The position numbers and the translations under genes were made by a program. From NCBI GenBank assembly GCA_026545225.1, contig CM048848.1, positions 23,910,806-23,974,805 of the forward strand: a stretch of 64,000 nt of DNA, written 5' to 3'. The first letter of the stretch is position 1. Each line of letters starts with the position of its first letter. Shown here piece by piece: positions 56,555 through 64,000 of the stretch. Origin of the DNA: Cornus controversa. Taxonomy: Eukaryota > Streptophyta > Magnoliopsida > Cornales > Cornaceae. A model generated the notes under the pieces. It did no database searches. It saw nothing but the letters and a program-made list of their open reading frames with translations, and had not been told where the DNA came from.

Positions 56555-57461
56555 TTTCCCTCACCAGCAGCCGCCAGACATGGTTGACCAGGACGGTCAA
56601 CCGCTTTACAGGACCGCACTTCCAGCAGACACGACACTGTTCTCCATCGTGATGGACATGTGTGGCGGGGCGTTTACCATGTCCAGTCACAACTGCACGT
56701 CCAAATTGATGTGCCCGAGTAGATTATGGTTCCTGGACACCGTTCTCATCAAGAATGCGTGTCCTCTCTAGCATGTGGCTGAGCGAAGAGGCGACCTCCT
56801 CCGTTACCTCTATGCTTTCCACACGGGCACGTAGTTTTCTGTCCCATCTCTGGTATGGGGGCAGATGTTCAAGGTCTGGGATGGCCTCGTGAACAAGATG
56901 ATGCGGCGAGCAGCGAATTGGCGGCTTCCCTTTCCTTTCCTTGTCGCCGCTTTTCTGAGCCGTGCCAGTATACCGGTCAGTGATACTGACGTTCAGTTGG
57001 CACCGCCCATCCGCTTCACATCTACACAGTGGGAGCGGGTGAGGCGACACTTAGAGCGACAGGACCACCAGGGTGATCCACCAGATGATGTAGATATGGA
57101 TGCCCCGGTGGAGTTGGATGAGGGAGAGCCTGCAGGGGATGGGTCCGATGATGAGGAGATGGAGGAGGAGGAGATGGATATTGCTGCAGAGCGGCATGAC
57201 ATCCTAGCGACAGGCTACTCCTGCCTAGCGGCTGACGTAGAGTGGCTCTAGCAGGGTTTTGACGAGCATGTCCAGGTGCTGCAAAATCAGCTGGCAGGCA
57301 TTCGGACGGACATTTCATCTCTGGCACAGGGTCAGAGGGCTATTTTAGATGAGTTCCGTGCCTTCCGGCAGGACCTGGAGTTCCTGCTTGTCAGACGAGC
57401 TTCCACCTCCACCTCTACTCCCACCGAGCCACCACCACCACCACCACCCGCCCTTGAGTAG
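56555..57461 (+). pseudogene. Env-position ORF of A1, 5'-truncated
   Basis: Starts within the equivalent of residue 113 or so of A2 and runs to the proline tail (TEPPPPPPPALE, 57461). One frame throughout, with stops at about 56769, 56832 and 57249, each explained by a single C-to-T or G-to-A change. WFLDTVLIKNACP, WGQMFKVWD, the acidic stretch and the coiled coil remain. Confidence 0.82.
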
Positions 57462-59258
57462 CTGTTTTTATTTATCCTTTATGCTTTACTTTCTGTATTT
57501 TTTTTTCTTTATGTTTGATAGGCCATGTTGGCCATGTTTTCTTTCATTTTTAGTTTTTTATGAGTATTCCAGATGCATGTACACTATGTACTAAACTCAT
57601 TTTCATATTTATGGAATACATTTATCTTTTCTGTTATACCATGTGTTATCTTTCCTGTCTTTATTTTTGCTTTCTGTCAATATATCTGTTCTCTATACTT
57701 TGACTATGTATGTAGTACCACTTGCCTAATTGTTATATGCGATTCAGTTGATAATTTCCGTTTATTACCACCTGGTTTAAATTCCCAATACTGTTGAGAT
57801 TGCTTCAACGCAGTATAGCGGTAATAAAGAAAGGCAACCCCTGTGCATGTTATACGTTAGCATGCCTGGATAGTCAATATCTTATTGCATAGACCTCTTA
57901 GACAATTGGAAAACACCAGTTCAGACCCTTAGATATGCAGTGATCTTGACATTGTCCATTTGTGTATAATTCTTTTATTATGCTCTTTTCATATACTTTT
58001 TGTTCCTTTTAATGCTCGTGGTATCCAGTTGGTGTTCTGTGCAGGTTTTTCTTATTTGCAGGATCACCGCTACTGTGGAATACCATTTTTGTCGCATTCT
58101 GCACTCCCGGTAACTTCTTTCCTTGTTCTTCTTATCCAAACATTGAGGACAATGTTGCATATAAGTTTGGGGGTGCGGTATGCTATACCACTTGCATATG
58201 CATGCAATGTTCAGTCTTAGTATTGAGTGTCATTGTAGAGTAGTTTTCTTGATATTTTTGCATGCTTGCTATGATGTCTTGCTTTTTAAAGGAAGCTCAT
58301 TCGAATAAATGTCCAAGGTAAATGTAGCAGGTAGTTAAAAACTTTAACATTGTAAATACCCACACTTTTGCAAGCTATATAGTAGACTAGAACGGTCTAC
58401 ATTTTTGTCCAAATATGAGCACGTATAGTTCTTGCCCTAAATTTGTCCTTAACCGCACAAATTCACACACATGCATTTTAAATTATGGGGTATAAGTCTC
58501 ATGGAGAATTTTGTAAATTTCTATTTTTATCTGAACAACTTAAAGATTAAGTTCTTCCGGTTGTTGTAAAAAAAATAATAATAAATAACATTATAAAATA
58601 AATGCAATAAGCCTTCTCACTCAATAAACCGGATTTCTATGCCTTAAAGCAGGGAGTATTCGCGTATAAGTGTGCAAGGTTGAGCAGTAATAAGCGAGTG
58701 GCTTGCTTAAGCTCATCGCCTTGTAAGCTCGGTTATTAAGTCCGAGGGGTGTTTCTTCACCTAATGCCCTAAAACCAATTAGTTTATGAGTCATTGGCCC
58801 AATGCCGCTACATGGGCTTGCAAGAAAGCAAAAAGAGCTAAACATTGCACAGTCATCCGCACATGAGCAATCATGAATGTTTTGTGATAATGAACAGCTG
58901 TGTTGAGCGTTTTCAATGAGTTTTTCTCTTAAAAATAGATTTGTTCTTTTTCTTCTCCAAATATGACAAAAGTCATGCGTTAGAATGCATGTTCACTTTT
59001 CAAAGAGGATTTTGGGGTCGGAATTGGTATGTTTGTTCGGACTGGCCGTTATGTGGGGGCTGTCATTTATTTGTAGCTTGTGAAAGTTCATTTTTGCTAA
59101 TGACCACATAGTTCTGTAATACTTGTTGCATTTGCCAAATGTGAAATGAACGGATGATCGCCCTTTGTCTAGTTGATGACTGAGCATGATTAAACTTTTG
59201 TATAAGATAGTTAATTTTATTTTTGTGATATTGTATTGCTAAGGGACTAGCAATATGT
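57462..59258 (+). other. A1 3' non-coding region
   Basis: Collinear with A2 52010-53807. The inner polypurine-like copy is at about 58162-58174 (aagtttgggggtg); the conserved hairpin block is at about 58620-58800, with tgccctaaaaccaatt but a disturbed right arm (agtttatgag). No coding sequence. Confidence 0.6.
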
Positions 59259-59271
59259 AAGTTTGGGGGTG
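59259..59271 (+). promoter_or_regulatory. Polypurine tract of A1
   Basis: aagtttgggggtg next to the 3' LTR start at 59272. Confidence 0.85.
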
Positions 59272-59703
59272 TGATAAGTGTTCAATTCTATACATTTGAA
59301 CCCTCTTTATTGCATATGTTAGTTTCGTTTTTATGATTACCGAGATATGTTTACGGTATTTTTGTGTTTTTGAGGTATTGCAGGTCTTGTAGTGAAAGGA
59401 GCGAAGTTTGAGGCTATTTGCAGCTGAAGAACAAAAATCAGAAATGCAGCCAAAGGCATCTCGATCAATCGAGATCTCGATTGATCGAGATCTCATTTCG
59501 ATTGATCGAAATCTCGATCAATCGAGATTCTGCAGAATCCACTTGCCCACTTGCTCACCTGCTCTCCCACTTGCAACAAAATCCCCCCTTTTTGCACGAC
59601 TTAGGGGGATTGTCTGACTTGAACAAGATCCTTGAGGACCTTCTTGATACAAGGGATATATATATTGATATATAGATATATGGTGGGCCCTAAGGTTGAA
59701 AAA
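59272..59703 (+). repeat. 3' LTR of A1, interrupted
   Basis: The first 432 bp of the LTR up to 'aaggttgaaaaa', where the D element starts. Four palindromes at 59458-59528. The rest should follow the D element outside the window. Confidence 0.88.
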
Positions 59704-62195
59704 TGTAGAGACCGGAACCAAATTTCACCGGTTTTCAAAAATTTTCATCATCTTTGCTATAAATGCATTTCGAATGATGTTTTGGATGTTTCGAGAGTGA
59801 AAAACATGTTTGGAAACATGTTATGAGGTTTTTGAAAGTTTTTGGAAAATTTGGAGAAGTTTGACTTTTTGGTCAAACCGGGGCCGGGAGGCGACTTAAG
59901 TGGGCCCGGGGAATCTGGAAAATTTTCAAAAATATTTATTTTTGGATATGGACTAAACGAAATATTTGGAGTGTTAAGGAAGTGATTTCGAGTCCAACGG
60001 AGTTTTCGAGAATTAATTCAGAGGTCGGGAAGGTACATTAAGTGACCCGGGGGCAAAACGGTCATTTTGCGCCCCTAGGACTGGAATAAATATCCCTGGG
60101 AGATCTGAGATCTTATTTCTCACGGTTCCCTCTCTCTCTAAACATTTTCCTCTTCATCCCTCCACCTTCTCTCTACATTTCGGGTGCATTCGGCTTGGAT
60201 TCGTGATTCGCCGAAGAAGGAAAGTGTGTAGGGGACAGCTAGGGCTTTGGTTTGAACCGAACAAACTCGTGTTTCGGCAAGGTGGAACCTGCTGGAAATT
60301 TTGATAAGTGCTTGGAAGGTCTTCAATCTTGAGGTAGGGGTGTTTCTTCTCTTCTAGTTGTCGATTCTAGGGTTTCGGGTGGTAAGGAGAGGTTTTCGGT
60401 TGAGTTTGTATGTGAGAGAGATGGGCAAGGGGCTGAATTTTTATATTTCCTCTTCCCTTGTGATTATGCATGCTAGATAGATCCGTCTTGATGAATATAT
60501 GATGTGTGGGTTGAATATGTGCAAAGTGTGCAAAATGAGAGCATGATTAGCTATATTGTGTATTATATGCATATGTAGGTTATGTGTATTTTGGGGTGCA
60601 ATCATATGACTATATGTTGGTTGTGTGTGTGTATAAGTGTTGAATGCATGCTAGGTTATTTTATATCAAGTGTGTGCATTGTTGAAGCATGATCAAAATA
60701 TGCTAGGTTGTGGTTTGTAGGCATATGAGAGTGATATGCATACCTTATGACATATATGTGACCATGTGTTGTTTTGAATGTTAGAATGTATGCTAGGCTT
60801 GTTATAGCAATTATATGCATTGAAAAACATGATACATGAATGAGTGCATTCATACTTGGATTGTATGTTGTCGTGTGCATGAAAGCATTTTACATGCCAT
60901 GTAGTGAGGGACATGTAGGTCGGTGTCGGGTCGGCACCTAGGAGGGGAGGGGCATCTCTACTGAGCCGCAGTGTTGCTCACCCCGCTCCCCCAAACATTT
61001 TTTTTCAGGTAAGAAGACGAGAATGGATGAAAAGAGCTTGCTTCCTTACTTGGAGCATTTTGGTGCATTTTGGGGATCTTTTGAGATATATGTATGGACT
61101 ATGTTTTTGGCTATCCATGCCGGCATGTGGCATGTGAATTATGTCGATTTATGGTTACATTCACGGTACATGTAACTTGTATATTCATTTGAATCCTTAT
61201 GTGTATGGTTTCATGGATTTTACATGAATTTGGAGCTTAAATGGATGCATGTATCCTTCTTGTCTTTTATATCTTGAACTCTTGGATATGAAGGTTTTGA
61301 AGAGTGGATTTATATTAGAATTACGGTTGTAGGATTTCGATGTGTGAGTTAGGTTGTATGTATGAGTTGATGAATATGATCTTTGGAAAAAATGAGGATG
61401 GTTTATGCACTTGAATTTTATGTGCATTGAGAATTTAGGATGAGTTTATATGATTTTACAAGATTTGAGATTCAAATGTGTAGGTTGATGTGTGAGTATG
61501 ATATTATATCATTGGGGGATGATTTATATGTTTTATGAATGATCCAAGGTGGTTTGGTTGAGATTTGAGTTCAAATGGATCTTGTATAGGTGTTTTGGAG
61601 TTGCTGGGAAGTACATTTCGATTGATCGAAACTCCCATTTCGATTGATCGAAATGATGGCGAATTTTTATGAATTTTTAAGCTTTATTTCGATCAATCGA
61701 AGTCCCAACTTCGATTAATCAAAATATTGCAGGTCCAAGTTACCGAGAGGCTGTTTTCTTCGATTGATGGGGTGAAAATCTCGATTAATCGAGATGAATC
61801 TCGATTGATCGAGATTACTATTCACAGCTTTTTCCAAAACTTCATTTCGACGTAATTTCTTTGTTCTAAATTGGAATTGAGTGTGGTTTTTTTTGAACTT
61901 GAGTATTTTTCGATTCTCTATCTAATGGTGTAAGCCTCAGTTTCAGATTCCAAACACAGAAAGTTTTGAGGCTCGAAAGTGAGTGATTCTCAAGGGTGTG
62001 GACAATTAAATGTTCACTAAGGTGTGTGATTCAACATAGGGCCCATGGGGATTGGTTAAGATGGATTTGTGTGCATTCATATGCAATAATTAAGTTAAGC
62101 TTCCACTGTAAATGAGTGTAATGAGGGTTCTCTGGGTTTAAATGGACAGTTAACCTCCGGTCTTCCGAGAGTGGAGAAATCGGGGCGTTATGGCA
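59704..62195 (+). repeat. 5' LTR of element D
   Basis: 2492 bp, tgtagagaccggaacc... to ...ggggcgttatggca, collinear with the solo LTR at 17606. Order: TATA-like ggaataaatatcc (about 60085), CT-rich leader, cgccgaagaagg, ttgaggtagggg, (TG)-rich middle, a 'ctactgagccgcagtgttgctcacccc' block, then palindromes. Confidence 0.8.
61616..61817 (+). promoter_or_regulatory. Palindrome cluster near 3' end of D LTR
   Basis: Six or so palindromes (atttcgattgatcgaaa, atttcgatcaatcgaag, atctcgattgatcgagat), with 'ttgcaggtccaagttaccgagaggctgttttcttcgattgat' between them; the counterpart of 19798-19998 and similar to the A2 pre-env module. Confidence 0.6.
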
Positions 62196-62210
62196 TGGTA
62201 TCGAAAAGGG
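62196..62210 (+). promoter_or_regulatory. Primer binding site of element D (weak)
   Basis: tggtatcgaaaaggg. Only the first seven bases match the initiator tRNA-Met site well, so the site is degraded or the LTR end is slightly misplaced. Confidence 0.45.
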
Positions 62211-62660
62211 ATACTGTCACATGAGTGTGTTTGAGATAGTTTATGGGGTTGAGTGAACGGGTTCACACTCGGGATTCGGGGTCGGTCCGGGGGAGTCTCG
62301 GCGGTCCGGATTCTGGGGAAGGCTAAACTACATTTTGAAGTTTGAAAGGGGTTTGATGATCTGAACATTAGGTTTGAAAACCCAAAGATGAAGGGTGAGG
62401 TCCATTCACGTGTTGGATTGGAACTTTGTGTTAACATAGGGCTTGTCAAAGCCATAGACTTGATTAGCTTGGACAAAGAGTGAGAATTTGAATATGTGTT
62501 TATTTGAGGTCAAGGATTTTGACTTGAGATTTGTATTGGATATGCAACTTGTGTAGTGTCATATGGAATATGATTTGATGCTTTCATGTTTAGTATAAGC
62601 ATACAGTTTTGAATGATTTGGTTTGGGATTTAAGTATCTTCTTGTTGTCTATATAGCAAG

Positions 62661-63779
62661 ATGCCACCACGGAGAGTTCGTGAATGGGGAGGTACAATCC
62701 CTATGAGTGGAGAGCAAGTTGTGCATGATATGGTTGCAACTATATGACAAATTACTAGGAAAACACAAGAGGAGACTCAGGCTCGATCTTGAGCAGCTCC
62801 TAGTAGGATGATGTTGACATTGGGGCATGTTAGGAAGCATAATCCGCCATCGTACACAGGAGGGGCTGACCCTATGGTCGCTGAGAATTGGATAGATGAG
62901 ATGGTTGAACTCCTTACCATACTTGAGGTAGAGGAGAACTTAAAGGTGAAAGTGGCCACCCATTACCTTAGGGGTGAGGCCAAACGTTGGTGGAAGTCCA
63001 TTGGGAACCGCCATGACATTGAGGTAATGGATTGGAATATGTTTGAAACATTATTCTTCGAGAAGTATTTTCCAGTAACAATGAAGGATAGCTTGAGGCC
63101 AGAGTTCTATGATTTGCTTCAAGGGGAGATGACAGTTATGGAGTATGAGACCAGATTTACCTCTTTGGCTCGATTTGCGAAAGAGATAATTCCAACGGAA
63201 GAGCTGAAGGTCAAACAGTTCATAAGAGGTCTCCGAACCTATTTGTGAGATAAAGTTGGAATTCTGGGATTGACAAGCTATACTGCAGTGGTGGAAAGAG
63301 CACTAATAGCAGAAGAGATTGGTAATGACAATCAAAGGGTACAAGATGGGAAAAGGCGTGATTCTCCTAAGAGTCAGCCAAAGAAGAAATAGAAAAGTGG
63401 TCCTTATCGATCTAAAGGATCAATGGGACAGCGGATGACATATTCAGTGCCTACGACTTCCAGGTCTATACAGTCGGTCGGGTCAAAGAGAGTGTGTCAT
63501 CATTGTCAGCAGCTGGGTCACTATAGGTCTGAGTGCCCCAGCATACATTTGGCACCAGCAGATGGACAAATTTGTTACCTCTGTTATCAGACTGGTCACT
63601 TAAAAGTGAAATGTCCTCAAGGACAGGGTGCAGGGGGTAGGACAGAGTCTCTTAACCGCACCGAACAGTTCTTGGTGAGTCAGATTGACTCGGTGGCAAT
63701 GCCGCCACCCCTGCCAATGCAGTCTGCTCAGGTTTTGCGAGCAAGTGTGAGGAACCTTCCTAGTGGTTCAGGACAGTAA
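62661..63779 (+). pseudogene. Gag of element D
   Basis: One frame from MPPRRVREW (62661) to 63779, broken by TGA or TAG near 62745, 62790, 63246 and 63390. The retrotransposon gag core (NWIDEMVELLTIL, AKRWWKSI, FFEKYFP, YETRFTSLARFA) occupies about 62870-63240. Two CX2CX4HX4C zinc knuckles follow (from 63495 and 63573: CHHC...HYRSEC and CYLC...HLKVKC). Chromovirus-type gag; protease should follow beyond the window. Confidence 0.85.
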
Positions 63780-64000
63780 TCCAGGTATCAAAGGACTCAT
63801 CCATAGTGATTGAGGTATATCTGTGATCTCCAACTTATGAGTTATAATGATGATTTATGCAAGTATATTAAGTTGCATATCATGAGTAGGTGTTAGTATA
63901 CTAAGGAAACTGGGTCATGCCTTTACGATTGCTCAGGCTGAGAATGTTCCGGGACTGTGAGTGGTCGTAGGTATTTTTCCTAGTTGTAGCCCGAGGGCTA
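63780..64000 (+). other. Element D downstream of gag
   Basis: No recognisable reading frame up to the window end. It may be a degraded gag-protease linker. Confidence 0.35.

Larger units (their letters stand above)
35783..59703 (+). mobile_element. Athila-type element A1, split by A2
   Basis: Family A element: 5' LTR, tRNA-Asp primer site, gag, pol up to 42274, then (after A2) the rest of integrase from 55218, spacer, 5'-truncated env-position ORF, non-coding region, polypurine tract and the first 432 bp of the 3' LTR. The D element begins at 59704, so the remaining LTR should lie beyond the window. All genes are broken. LTR divergence by eye is about 11 substitutions in 405 bp. Confidence 0.9.
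59704..64000 (+). mobile_element. Chromovirus-type element D (5' part)
   Basis: A 5' LTR of about 2.5 kb, an initiator-tRNA-like primer site, a leader and gag. It runs past the window end. It is inserted in the A1 3' LTR, hence younger than A1. The A run at the junction (aaaaa) is the possible duplication; the other side is out of view. Confidence 0.8.

Noticed and set aside
62150-62476. 108-residue minus-strand frame over the D leader
   Set aside because: Spans the LTR-primer site boundary and is antisense to the element.

Overview
This window is plant nuclear DNA made almost entirely of nested, mostly dead LTR retrotransposons. I find no convincing host gene and no rRNA or tRNA gene. The evidence for a plant is Ty3/gypsy Athila-type gag-pol, tRNA-Asp primer sites (tggcgccgttgccgggga), an env-position 'plant transposon protein' ORF, chromovirus gag and chromodomain pieces, and CACTA-like DNA-transposon ends. 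The species cannot be named. The density of nesting suggests heterochromatin, such as pericentromere.

I use letters for the families. Family A is Athila-type, with LTRs of about 1.4 kb running tgataagtgt...cacatca. Family B is a second Athila-type family, with LTRs of about 1.5 kb running tgataggc...cgaatca. Family C is a Tat-like Ty3/gypsy element on the minus strand. Families D and F are chromovirus-type elements with LTRs starting tgta and ending in aca or similar.

Layout: 1-2716 is the 3' end of an A element (A0) sitting in the pol of a B element (B1, 2717-9564). B1 borders a minus-strand chromovirus-type LTR fragment (9565-10789). 10790-20660 is the degraded minus-strand C element, split by a B solo LTR (13515-15042) and a D solo LTR (17606-20379). 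20660-24520 is a patchwork: a chromovirus 3' end, CACTA-like subterminal repeats and a TIR element. 24520-26508 is the 5' end of an F element, cut by a minus-strand B element (B2, 26509-35665). A short F-like LTR scrap follows. A1 (35783-59703) comes next, with its integrase split by a complete, younger A2 (42275-55217) flanked by the 5-bp duplication gcggt. A D element (59704 to the window end) interrupts A1's 3' LTR.

Gene logic: A elements carry gag, then protease-RT-RNase H-integrase, then a long non-coding spacer, then the env-position ORF, then about 1.8 kb of non-coding sequence, then the polypurine tract and LTR. The env-position protein has no signal peptide or clear membrane anchor; it is acidic and probably coiled-coil, so 'env-like' is positional only. 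The most interesting signal is regulatory. Upstream of this ORF, families A and B each have an array of short palindromes, then a TATA-like box and a pyrimidine-rich leader. In A2 there is also a well-formed 387-bp 5'-UTR intron ending 15 bases before an optimal start codon. The same palindrome (arms atctcgat/atcgagat) is arrayed in A LTRs and near the 3' end of D LTRs, which belong to an unrelated lineage. A short hairpin motif in the 3' non-coding region is shared by A and B.

Relative ages by eye: the A2 LTRs differ by about 8 substitutions in 1397 bp plus one 21-bp indel. The comparable A1 LTR parts differ by about 11 in 405 bp. This fits A2 having inserted into A1.
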